A stretch of DNA of 64,000 bases from Trichoplax adhaerens. Its lineage: Eukaryota > Placozoa > Uniplacotomia > Trichoplacea > Trichoplacidae. The first letter of the stretch is position 1, and every line of letters begins with the position of its first letter. This document shows, one piece after another, positions 1 through 12,037 of this stretch. The translations under genes and the position numbers were made by a program. The stretch covers positions 754,360-818,359 of the forward strand of contig NW_002060948.1 of NCBI RefSeq assembly GCF_000150275.1, written 5' to 3'. The notes under the pieces are model-generated. The model was not told the DNA's origin and did not search any database. It worked only from the letters and a program-made list of their open reading frames with translations.

Positions 1-1361
1 TGGCGCTAAGATGGAGGTCCCCGACAACTACATCGGTAACGGATACTCTATTCTATACCTATAATTTGAAATTAATCAAAGTATCCGTTCATTAACTACA
101 AAGCAAATACGTATGGATACAGTATAGAAAATGTAGAATATTGTATAGTCTATACCATCTTATAATTCCAGCTATGATACAAGTAATTAGGAAATTACCC
201 GTGCTATAGATTAAGCTTAAAAAACTAATCGATCCGGCGATATATTACTGTAACGCCATCAGCTCTACGGTTTACTACTATACTGTAGACGTAGTAGCGT
301 ATAAACATGCACATCATATCATCCAGTGATACAGCTAATTAGGAGCTAATATGCTAACAGCATGTGCAGTAATTTATCTCGCTCTTAGAAGAAAATCACA
401 TTCATCTTGTTTTTATGACAATAATTGACTATGCTTAAGGTTACATAGTAAATTTCATCGCTGTTATGGACGCATTTCCAGAGTCAAGATGTTTGTTGAT
501 TAAGTTTACGTTAATTCTGTACTAGGATGCGTTCTAAAAGAAACACAGAAGCCATTTGGTGAAGATGAGGTATCAAATCTAACAGGAAAATTAAGATTAA
601 AATAACTGTGGAATGTCCCAATCATCCTATTAAAAATGCAGTTATTTGTGAAACTCTTTTGATTTCTTTTAAAGGATCGACGATTAAAAATCTCCAGCCA
701 TTTTAAGGAATTGACGTACTGGAATCTTGATAACCGAACTTCAGTTAATGATAAATTACAAAAAGCGATACTATGGACGAAAATTGCTACAGCGGTTAGT
801 TTACTGTGCAGTTGCTCTATTATTTCATATGCCACCATAGTGCAAATTCCACATTTTACAATAATGCAATATCAATATCTCTCTAAACAAAGATATACTC
901 TTTTCTTAATTGGTTAGATACATAAATCCGAAGATACCTAGGATTAACAGCAGAGATATTAACTAAATATGATTTCAACCTCCAAAGTTAACAAAGTGAC
1001 TGAAGTATCTTTCTACTGTGACCCACACAGAACTTAGCAAAATAGCGTTACATGTATTATATCCTTGATATCGAGTACATGAAAGGGAATATTAAGGTGT
1101 ATGACTTTATCGATTAATTTTTAGATTAACAGAAATCAGGTAAATTTTAGCTATTAATAATTGTATCCTTTTGTATATATTATTTAAACTAAAGTTAACA
1201 GTAAAACTTGCTCCTAGTAAAAATAAAATGAAAGAGGATTTTTATTTGCATAAATGACTTCGCCTTACGCGCATAACACGATTGCAACCACCCTTAGAAA
1301 CATTTTTAAAGGTAATTTAATTTTAAAAGGAAAAGTATATTATCCATTAATCACTAAGCAC
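1..1361. other. Intergenic / 3' flank of DPP3, no gene seen
   Basis: Short open frames occur on both strands (for example 506-838 minus), but none resembles a known protein or has paired splice sites with family support. The stretch next to 1361 probably holds the 3' UTR of the minus-strand DPP3 gene. I see no RNA gene or repeat here. Confidence 0.5.
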
Positions 1362-4300
1362 TCAGTAATCATGATTAGCGATTTCTTTCTCCCAAAGACC
1401 AAACAAATCTTCATCAAAACTGGGAAATCTATCGACGAAAGACTTGATCATTCCTTCTACGTTCGATTCATATTCAGTAAAATCAACTTCATCTTCGCCT
1501 GCAATATTAATAGCATATGTGACATAATTTAGTGTGAAGATTGCTGCCTTGTTATCCAATTAAAAGTATTCAATCTTTGATGTCGCATAATCATTATAAA
1601 TTAATTATTTATTACACACCATTAACTGAAGTATGACACTGAACAAACATGGGTCGTGGCTGTTTACGATTCAGAACAATATTTCTGAACTTTATTAATG
1701 GAAGGTTCGGCTGTTCAGCTACTGTTGAGTAATGCTCATACATCGACTTGGCAGCCTCGTAATCACCAGTCGCTTTATAAACCTGTAATCATTTGACAAG
1801 TTAACTAAACAATTTTGCTATAAATGAAACCTAATTTGCTTGAATTGTATACGTGTATAATACTAACCTGCATTTTACATAAAAATTTGCCTATTGCATC
1901 TTTACCGTCCGTCGCTATGCGGTCTCTGTTTAAGGTAATAAGCAAATCAGGCTTACCATCTTCTCCAGTCATTTCTGAAATAGTCACGACTGCAGCATCA
2001 ATTAACACGCGGGTGATAACAAATCGAGCCTGCATGTGCGCCTAACATATGACAGGAAACTTCAGCTTAACAACATTCAGTAATTACAATTTAAAAGTTT
2101 CAGTATAACCTGTTTCCAAGAGTTTGTTTCTGGAGTAAAAAATTCTAATCCAAGAAGTCCACCGCGTACCATAAGCAACCAATTAACATATTTAACAGTT
2201 TCAGCAGCTTCTCCTTCATGACCAAATATTCTAAATAGATCAAAATATTAGCAATTATACCATAATTAAATTTAAAGATTTCCACAGCTGATAATTAGAA
2301 AATAGCATGGAAATAGTTAAAAAACCTTAGTACTTTATCTAAGAGACAGAGATATAATCCTACGCATTCAGCGCGACACTCTTCGTAAGAAGAACTCAAT
2401 GATACAAATTTAGAATCATAAGTTTCACCGGGTTTATACCACTTTTCAACCTTCAGTAAAAAGTCGTAATAATAACACACAAAGAGGATATTTCAAAAAT
2501 TGAAAACATAATTTCAACCGCGTACACTGCATAGGGACTATCAAATAATCAAATTAATTTACCTTCTCCCCAGTTAGAGGATTTAGGATATCACAGTCAA
2601 AATCAAATGACCCATCTTCGAGCTAAGGAAAGGAAATTATTTACCATAATTTAATCATGGCTAATTTCGCGTAATTATCAATCTGCCTACAGTACCTGAG
2701 AAAATAATTTACCACTTCCGTGACCTAGTAACTCATGCAAGCCGACCTGAACCTCAAATGCAGGGCCTTTCAATTCTTTGTATAGTTCCTAAAATAAATA
2801 CCCCATAGCGAAAACATCGTCATATTTTCTAATTGGATATTCAGCTACATATTCGTATTGCAAAAAGTAACCTGATCCTTTTCTGACAAGAAAGTGACTG
2901 CCTTATTGCTCCCATACGATGATAGGACATTGCCTAGTGATACATTTTTAAATCCTTCTGTCTGACGAATGTCATCATCTAATTTAAGTCATGTGCCGGT
3001 AAATATCATTCGGTTAGAATAACGCGATATACTGTATGTTACCATGTAATTGGAATATCACGTACATTTATGGGATAGAAATCCTAAAATAACACAGCCA
3101 CACAGATACTTACAGTTTGGGATATTGATCCCAGCTGGAATACCACTGCCAGAAAAGCCAACGATATCCAATGAAGTAAAATCAGGCTTTAAAAAAGTAT
3201 CTTTCTCAAATGTCTTTGGCCACGGTAGTTCATCGAGTAAAGTTTCAGCAGAGTTCACCAATTCCGAGAACTTAATACTCATGGGCTTGTTAACCACGGC
3301 AACGAATCCTACAAGATTATATTTTAAAATATTTACTCTGATATGCAACATTTATTGAGTGCAATGACGCTGTACAAACTTTGTTTACAGTTAATAATAA
3401 TTTTTATCATCTGAAAACCTTCAAATTCTCCACGAATACCATATGGATCACGATAAGTCTCAATGAAACCAATATAACTAAAGGAGATCAATTAAAGCAT
3501 CTTCATTTAATAACGAAATAGAGTAAAAAAATTACACGCATGTGAAGATTTTACTAACACTTCGATAATTGGGCCTTTATTTTTAATCCAAAATCGGGAA
3601 CCGTTTTTGTGAGATTCTATACTTCCAGTTGTGAAGCTATGGGAATATTCCTCTAACATCGATATCTCATTGTTATTGGAAGCATAATTCTAATTTATAA
3701 GTAACAACAACATCAATTAATAGATAAGATTTACAGAGAAATAAACATAATAGAAGTAACCTTGGCAGCTTGTAGGTTTTTTACTAATCTTTTCATTAAC
3801 GGCGCATAATCTCCTCGAGTAATTAGTATTTCGCATCCTTTGTAAGTGTGCTTTCCTAACAGCTTTGCCATGGTATCTTCTCTACCTTGGCTATCTCGAT
3901 ATGCTTCTTCTACGGTATTGTATAATTACATGAATTAGATATTAGCAAGACAAGCAATTCAACAAGCTATACAATAATCAGGTGTGGATCTACGATAAGC
4001 ATAAGTTGTATTGAAATCATTGAGCTAACTATCTATTCGTTTCATGATTATAAGCTACTGCCTTTACATACCAGATTTTTCAGCTGATGCAATCTTTAAC
4101 TCATATTGTACTTTAGAACCATTTTCGTATTTGAATAACCTTGTATTGTAGGGAGATATATCCTAAACCAAAAGTAAAAGCAGCAATTAAGTACAGATCA
4201 TTAAAAGGTGATCTAAATTAACATTTAATCTATTATCCTAGCTATGAATAAAATATTAGCCTTCAAATGGTATTAGACTGCAATAGAGATATAATTTATA

Positions 4301-5330
4301 TTGTAAAGTATACGTGTATTTTAATACTTGCACAGCCTCTACCAACCATTTCTTGCATGAAATCTTTGATAAATTCTGCATCTTTCACACTGCAGTTACT
4401 CGAGTAGTAGGTACTAAGTCCCTAGTTTGGCGAGAATAGAAATTTGCATCAATGGAATAATGATTATGATACATGCTAAATAAGATAATCAAGAATCGAA
4501 GAACTAATCTATAACAAATTATACCTGTTTGCCTAAACCTAATTCTAAAACACGACTCTGAATGGAATACATCCGATCTTTACATAGATTCCACAACTTT
4601 TTCATGCGCTCGGCTTGCTGTTGGTAGGCTTTACTGGCTTGAATAATGACCTCCAATTTTTCCTACCAGTGGTAAAAATATTGACTTTTCTTTTTATGGC
4701 ACTCTTTTAAGTTTACTAGGGTTTGGATAGAGTCGTATGTAAAATAGACACTATCAATCATTTCATTTCCGAATTACCTGAGGAATACCAGGAATAAATT
4801 TGGTATCTCCAAAGGATTTATAATTACCCATATTTGAATAGAAAGCAGCACTATAAATCAGCAAAGCCTACATAGTATGTAAAGCAAATAATGATACCGT
4901 CAATAGAGAAAAAGCCGTAGCCAATTGAAGACTATCAGTAAGTACCTCTATCCTACGAGCACATATTACTGGTGCTTTTATCAATTTATTACACTCTCCT
5001 ATTCATATCTTCTATACTAATACTATAAAGGAATACAATATCACTACTGACATGAAATTCAGCGTCAGATGGTCCATTAGGAATCGATTGGCAAGCTGCT
5101 TTCAATTCATCAACGGTTTGTGCAGAATAGAGACTTTGAAATAGAAGGAAAATAATTGGCGATTCGGGTGAAGTCTGCAAGAAGACTATTAAGCTGCCTT
5201 CCCATGACGCTTTCGATAAGTAATGGGCATAGTGTTTTTCCACATTCGTCAATTCATTGAAAGCAACAGAACAATCTAAATTATTGATAGTCGTGTTGGG
5301 ATCAATTTGTACTCTTTTCGCAGTCTCCAT
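1362..5330 (-). CDS. DPP3: Dipeptidyl peptidase III (M49 zinc metallopeptidase), 17 exons
   Basis: Cytosolic zinc exopeptidase that removes dipeptides from the N terminus of short peptides. Exons in transcript order: 5330-5052, 4867-4778, 4662-4525, 4421-4347, 4162-4072, 3909-3761, 3689-3559, 3477-3419, 3308-3114, 2978-2872, 2788-2696, 2622-2563, 2450-2326, 2230-2110, 2041-1868, 1782-1620, 1543-1362. Phases agree throughout and give 743 aa, against 737 in human. The M49 signature HELLGH lies near residues 456-461, followed by GSGKLF. The second motif EECRAE, carrying the third zinc ligand Glu, is near 512-517. A long conserved block ([12 protein letters not shown]) precedes the active site. 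The start METAKRV aligns with the start of the human protein. The acceptor of exon 17 is the least certain junction. Looks intact. The neighbouring uS10m gene diverges from it across a 1.6-kb spacer. Confidence 0.95.
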
Positions 5331-5792
5331 TTCCTTTTAATACTATCGCTTTCGTCTGATAATTGCTATATGTTGGTGAAGAAGAAGCAAATGGATAAAC
5401 TGGATATGGAGAACGGATTGTCTACGAGATGTTTTTATCAAAGGCCCGATTCTACTTTCATACTGTACCTAGTATTAGGTAGAGATGAACAGTACAGTAC
5501 AGTACATCGTAGTACACTAGGTAGAACGTTTCATGAACGGGCGTCTGGATGTCAGTCCAAGCGTCCATAGTGGATAGTGGATATGATAGTTCATTTTTAT
5601 CATTTGTCTAGCGCTGCAGGGCTCCAACTTATTCCATTTTACCATGATTTACTATACAAATGTTTATTTTGAGCCACTTATTTCATGAATGGTAAACCAT
5701 CCATCATTATAATTGATAGAAATTGTTGATGGTGGTCACAACTAGCAGTGTAGACTACTTTTCTACATTCTTGTTTAGCTGGTATATTAGAG
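5331..5792. other. Upstream spacer of DPP3
   Basis: Non-coding spacer between the DPP3 start codon and the tandem repeat array; it should contain the DPP3 promoter. It includes a short run of overlapping ACAGTAC units near 5490-5510. No gene is supported; the plus-strand frame at 5307-5570 is antisense to DPP3 exon 1 at its start and has no family similarity. Confidence 0.4.
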
Positions 5793-6694
5793 TCTGAATC
5801 CATAGTGGTTAGTTACTAGTTGAAGATATGGAGAAAATCAGCCTGTTCTAAAAAAAAGAATAAATGTCACCCCAGTGGTCGCTCTACCTATAGTATTCTA
5901 CCATAAGGAGCACTTTTAGGGACGATATCAGTTTTGCTCACAATTTGTAAAGCTGTTCACTGGGATACACCTGAAGCTCATTCAGTCGGTACGGACTGAC
6001 GGAATACGGTACAGTATTCCGTTTGAGTCATAGTTTAGTCTTGAACTACTAAATTACATCGAGCGTATCCAGTAAGTCCAATGTTAGGGTTAGGATCTGA
6101 ATCCATAGTGGTTAGTTACTAGTTGAAGATATGGAGAAAATCAGCCTGTTCTAAAAAAATAAATAAATGTCACCCCAGTGGTCGCTCTACCTATAGTATT
6201 CTACCATAAGGAGCACTTTTAGGGACGATATCAGTTTTGCTCACAATTTGTAAAGCTGTTCACTGGGATACACCTGAAGCTCATTCAGTCGGTACGGACT
6301 GACGGAATACGGTACAGTATTCCGTTTAAGTCATAGTTTAGTCTTGAACTACTAAATTACAGCGAGTGTATCCAGTAAGTCCAATGTTAGGGTTAGGATC
6401 TGAATCCATAGTGGTTAGTTACTAGTTGAAGATATGGAGAAAATCAGCCTGTTCTAAAAAAAAAGAATAAATGTCACCCCAGTGGTCGCTCTACCTATAG
6501 TATTCTACAATATGGAGCACTGTTAGGGACGATATCAGTTTTGCTCACAATTTGTAAAGCTGTTCACTGGGATACACCTGAAGCTCATTCAATCGGTACG
6601 GACTGACGGAATACGGTACAGTATTCCATTTGAGTCATAGTTTAGTCTTGAACTGCTAAATAAATTACATCGAGTGTATCCAGTAAGTCCAATG
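5793..6694. repeat. Three tandem copies of a ~303-bp unit
   Basis: Units start at 5793, 6096 and 6399 with the phrase TCTGAATCCATAGTGGTTAG; the third ends near 6694. They are nearly identical, with single-base changes and a small TAAA insertion in the third. Each unit contains two adjacent short inverted repeats (CAGTC..GACTG, and GGAATAC-6 nt-GTATTCC). The junctions between units 1/2 and 2/3 carry GTTAGGGTTAGG, two telomere-like hexamers. No coding potential is shared between units. The array lies between the divergent DPP3 and uS10m genes. Confidence 0.93.
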
Positions 6695-6786
6695 ATTCTA
6701 CATACTGTATATGTGTAAAATGGATGTCATATTATTTCTTGGTATTATATAGGGAACAAGGCTATAGCCAACGACATCTGTTTTAC

Positions 6787-6918
6787 GTCTAGGTGTATAC
6801 AGTACTGTACAGTATACTGTTCGTACAGTAACACTATACGCTGACTACTGTACCGGGACTACATGTACAGTACTGCAAATGCCATACTTAAGGGTGGAAC
6901 TGTACTGTAGTGTACCGT
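6787..6918. repeat. Cluster of GTACTGTAC/ACAGTAC palindromic motifs
   Basis: Dense overlapping imperfect palindromes built from GTAC, ACTGTAC and ACAGTAC occur just upstream of the uS10m start. The same vocabulary recurs at about 5490-5510, 61850, 62370 and 63150-63180. Function unknown. Confidence 0.6.
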
Positions 6919-6961
6919 ACCGGATCGGATGACAAGCAGACCTGCTTCAAAAATGGCGACC

Positions 6962-8749
6962 ATGTGGCGCAGTTTCCGCAATCAAATCGCAGTATACAGA
7001 ATTTTAGCTGACAATGTATAACAATTTTGCATGATTTAAGAGTTGAAATAAGCTCATTTTTGAACGTACCATGAAAATCTTGCCTATTTTCTTTAGATTT
7101 GGTCCACCAATAAACTTGTAGCTGTCAATCAGCATAGGTAAGTCGATGTCGAGCATCTTCGTTGTACAATGTCCACATACTGCATGCAAGAAAAGGCAAG
7201 GAGATCGTTCGGCGCTATAATGCAATGCTCGATTTATGCCAAAGCAATTGTTGATTACACTTGGATTACAATGGTTGTGTAATTGTAATATTACCATTGC
7301 ATTGAGTAATTGATTAATGCAAAAATCTTCAACTTGAATAATCCAGTTAGAATTACACCTTGCCTAGATCATGTTAACATTGCGATCTAACCTTAGGTTT
7401 ATGGGCAACACAACTTCACTGCAGCCCAAACAAGCGAAAAAGGTTAGTATACTCGTAATAGCGATGCTAATAAATGACTAACTAATGGAGATTATCATGT
7501 AATAAACTTAATTTAATAGATATGTACAGTATTTATCTTTGAATATATCTTACCACGCTTGAAAGAATGGATAGACGTATCTCTGCGTGCACTAGTGAAA
7601 GGTCTGCATCGTGCTATCACACCAATTAATGAATTCATTAATCAGAGATCAAGTACTACACTGCACAGTACAACAGGCAAATCTATTAGTACTTTAACTG
7701 CATTATCCCATTTGAGGATCAAAATTATTCTAAGAATATTGCTTAAAGAACATACGCATATACTGATCTTCGATACAGCTTCAATAAAGTACTATTCCCG
7801 CTACATTATAGGCGTAACAGACCAATATCAGTCACACTTTATATAAGTAACGTAACCAGACAAATCAATTGGCGACCTATGTAGTATTGTATAAGATACT
7901 GGGAATAGATATACTACCTAAACAGTAGTAAGAAATAGTATTTTGACATCAATTTTGTCCCCCAAAAACAATTATATGCAAAGAAATGCATTCTTGTATT
8001 CTTATCCTTATACATACGGTACTATGAATAGATATTTTAACTGTAGTTATAAGAAAAAGAGTTTTTACATCCGTTAATTGAGAAATCATATAACAATATA
8101 CAAATTAGATACATTTTGAAATGGATCATTTCTACTCATCATTAAAATAAACAGGCAATTGACGATGGCAATCAAGTACTCTATGGAGAGATTTCTATCA
8201 AAATTTTAGGAAACGATTTCGCTGTGTTAGACAGCTATGCCAAATTTCTTCGTATGGCTGCAAATAATCTTAAAATTAAAATTTCTGGAAGGTTAGCTTT
8301 CATCTCCTTCATTTTGATATCGCACTAAATACAGTCTTATACATCAATCATTTACAAATACACGTCAATAGTAATTAACAGTGATCGATATTCTTCATTA
8401 TAGGGTTGATCTACCAGCCAAGATTCAAAAATTTACTGTATTAAAATCGCCTCATATCTTCAAAAAGCACCGTACACAATATGAAGTTAGAACACATTCT
8501 AGAATATTAAAGGTTACACAAATATAATCAAAATTTAGTCTTGTTATTCTAGAATTTCAATCAAACTGGACTTTATGATATTGCGCCTGTTGAATATAAT
8601 TCTACTTACTATGGTATTTCATTCATTCCATTGACTAGGTAAGAAATTTAACTGCTAAGACTGCTGATATCTACCTAGAATACATACAAAGAAATATACC
8701 CGAAGGAGTAGCTATGACTGTATTCGAGGTGATATGTGCAAGCCAATAA
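6962..8749 (+). CDS. MRPS10: Mitochondrial ribosomal protein S10 (uS10m)
   Basis: Small-subunit mitoribosomal protein of the uS10 family. Secure exons are 8155-8291 ([13 protein letters not shown], then AVLDSYAKF), 8404-8512 ([16 protein letters not shown]) and 8639-8749 ([19 protein letters not shown]); their phases agree and they match animal MRPS10 closely. The 5' end is uncertain. One model starts at 6962 ([15 protein letters not shown], an arginine-rich presequence-like stretch; exon 6962-7015) and continues through a microexon at 7425-7442 (PKQAKK). The other starts at ATG 7401 (exon 7401-7442). Both keep the frame into exon 8155. The end is the first in-frame stop after TVFE; a further splice after the GAG codon would add only a few residues. 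The protein would be 132-142 aa, shorter than human because both ends are short. Confidence 0.85.
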
Positions 8750-11700
8750 ATTATTATATCTATATTGCTATATAGCATGCAATCATTAATTTAGCAGCTT
8801 CAGGGATGATAATTTTAATTGAACGTAATGTACGGTACCATATAATAGAAAGAAATGGTACAGTTACCAAGTTACTTGAAAACAGAAGCAGCCAAATCAA
8901 ACGAAGCAAAAGATAGTGAATAAATTAGTAAGTGTAAGTGTAAAGACAATTTAGTAATTTTTTTTATAGCCTATATAACAATTCAATATCATCTATTCTG
9001 CTCTCCCTAGTTCCATATTGGAATGCAACCTGGTCTATATTGCAATGCAATACATTACCTCTGCATAAAAGATTGTAACAATATTCAAGTGTAGACCACT
9101 ATCTAATCACTTGGCTCTCTTACAATTTAAAAATGGCTTTTTATATAAATTCAATTTCGATGCCCTAAATTACTCGGTATTGTACCATTCATGCAGTAAC
9201 ATAAAGTTATATCATCATCGAAATAATACAATGATGTGATTGTGTAAAACCTCTCAGTTCTATTCTCATCTTGTATGAATATTAATAATGTTATACCTAT
9301 TTCTTAAAATCGTAACCAATAGCCAGAGACTGATACAGTATATCAGTCAGATATGTTACAATTTTTAACGCAAGAAATTATACGATTGATGACTGAAATC
9401 AAATCATTAAAATATGTAAATATTCCTATATATCTGTACTTTGGGAGATCTACGTCTGGTTGGCTATTAAGAACGTTTACAATACTAAAAATTTTTATCA
9501 GATAAAAACAATACGTTTCTATCAAAAGTATGTAGACCATTGATTACGTTAACACTATAAATGATCTAGTAATATTTAGAGGTCTCCTTACTGTAATCAA
9601 GAATATTGATCGACAACTGTAACTATCTAATTAAGGATAGAATTAGTATGTAAAATTTTAATTACAATTATACTTATTATTTCAGTTAGCGAAAAATTTC
9701 TATACTTAAATGCAGCCATTGATAAATTTACATCGATAGTCAAATATGTAGTATCTCTGATATATAATTATTTTTAACATTAGCTATTGTATTAGTGTAT
9801 ATGCACTTAAAATATAGATGTTCAAACAGCTGTTATTTTAAATTAGCAAGTAATGTTAGATTTTTTACCAAATCATCATAATCCATAAGTTATGGCAAGT
9901 TGCTCACTGTCAATAATAATAGTTAACACCAGTCTAATTCGCAAATAATATAATTATTAGTCAAAATCGAAACAGCTTCTTCGTACTGTATTCGTATTAA
10001 AGCATCTGGTAATCGTTAGATAGGTTAGGTAGTGACAGGAGAGACGTATTAACGTCCTTTTCATATTGAAGTATTAGATTAATTACTATTATTTTACCGG
10101 TATCTAACGACTAACATTACTGTTTCGATAACGTTGGATTAAATTGTTATCAGTTAAATTAGCATTCCAAATAGCGATATTTATCCATAATAAATTGGGA
10201 CACGTTACCGGTGTAATAAAGATGTAACAGAATTTATTTCGAAAAGCTGTAATAAAATTAGATTTTCGTACAAAGTCTAGTTATAGCAATCGTAAAACAA
10301 GCGATATATCAGGTTCATTTTGACTAGTTCAAACTCTAAAAAATTTTTTATAACAGTTATTTCTATACTCATAAAAATTTCTAATTTACATGGAAATTAT
10401 TCTCACCCGGTGAAGTAAATCTTAAAAATCGGAGTAATTTTATAATCTTTAAATTACTGTCTCTTTACATACGCGTACCTATGCGCATTTATCAATTCAA
10501 TTTTAAAGTCTTCATTTGGAACTCTCAAGCTCAACTTAATTTAAATCAATATCATCTATACCTAGTAAATTTACTACGACCCAACACTTTTTATAAAATC
10601 TCATACCATCCAATTTCAATATCTGATAATATTTTCTATTCTATAGCATTGTATCATAACATTTGTTACAAATCTCTATTTACTAATATCATTGTGAAAT
10701 TAGCATATTAACATCCAGTATTATCTAAAGTGGCTTTCACTAGATGCTACCAACGGGATGATAAATTTTAGTTAATGTGCTATCCAAGACATTTAAAATC
10801 ATGCAACGTAAATTCAGCTGGCCTATTATAGGTAACAGTAATCACTGACAGGTTCCGAAATAGAATCAATGGTACCGGTATTGGATTTTAAAACGGATAG
10901 AAATATTTTTTAAACCGTATTGCCACGAAATTAAGAGTACTGTTAGCAGTTATAAATCTCTCGTTCTGTATATCATAATATTGCAAACAGTAGTACTATA
11001 CATATATTACCGTATGGAACAATATGCAACTTTTGTCAAGATCTAAATACTATAATTTTCCGTTTTGTTCGGTGTAGTCTAACCAGATATTATTTATAAA
11101 CTACATTGCGACAGAAACATTAAAAATAATATGCGATCGGAGTTAATAGCTTAACCTACAATTTTCAATAATTTCTGTATAGTCAACTAACTTAGAATAA
11201 CATTCTTTAGGAGTATTATTACTTCCAAAAATGAATAACAAGATTCGGTTAATGTATGCCATTATAGGTTACGTTGGTAAAATTTTCGTTTGCTCCACTA
11301 ACTTAGCAATTAATTGCCCATTCCTTTTCGCCCTCTTTTATCTCTGTCTTCTTGATCTATCATCATGAATACGTAATAAATATATAGATTAAACTGATTA
11401 TATCATTGATTTAGTTCCATTTTTAAGTAACTGATCAACAAGGATATGATATGTTGTAGGATTGAATTAATATGATAATTTTAATAATTATAAAATCTAT
11501 TAAAATTAAATTTTGAATTAACGAAGCACTTGTACAAATAATCTCTCAGTTCATATTTGATGGGATAGATATGCGGTATTTGATTTTCGATCATGATGTT
11601 GAAATATTCGCTATATCACTTTTATATTATCAAAAGACATTACCAGCGCAAATGATAAATTCGATTATAGCTTAATCGTGTCTTAGCAATACTTTATACG

Positions 11701-12037
11701 ATAATTTATCCAAAATAAAAGTAAATTGTTAGCTTAACTAGATCAGTTACGAAATCATACACATTAGATCCGAAAATTGCCATAAGGAATCATAAATGCT
11801 GTATTTATCAGCATTTATTTTAAAAGTGTTTAGCCACGACAATGCAATACCTGCTCTTTCTTATCATGTTCTAATACTCATGGTATGATAGAGAAACAGA
11901 TATGATAGCTATTCACTTTAAAGACCATTAAATCAACTATGTCTTGATTATAAATTATGGACCTAGATGATTTTAGTACATTATGTAGGTTTACAGACTG
12001 TGTATTACTCACTAGTAAAATTTAACCCTAGAATTTA
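8750..12037. other. Intergenic, AT-rich, no gene seen
   Basis: About 3.3 kb between the convergent ends of uS10m and XDH/AO copy 1. Open frames are short (the longest is at 10481-10711 plus) and match no family I know. No tRNA, clear repeat or mobile-element signature was noticed. It probably holds the two 3' UTRs. Confidence 0.5.

Noticed and set aside
506-838. 110-codon minus-strand open frame
   Set aside because: No recognisable motif and no splice context; an unexceptional open frame for AT-rich DNA.
6085-6096. TTAGGG hexamers as evidence for an internal telomere
   Set aside because: Only two hexamers at each of two repeat junctions; they belong to the 303-bp unit rather than a telomeric tract.
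7004-7297. 97-codon minus-strand open frame upstream of uS10m
   Set aside because: Antisense to the probable first exon and first intron of uS10m, with no family similarity.
8553-8639. Open stretch after an AG acceptor in uS10m intron 3
   Set aside because: Including it would insert about 29 residues into a highly conserved region. Skipping it gives an uninterrupted match to MRPS10.
10481-10711. 76-codon plus-strand frame in the 8.7-12 kb spacer
   Set aside because: Low-complexity composition (I, L, Y, N), no homology recognised and no splice or start context.
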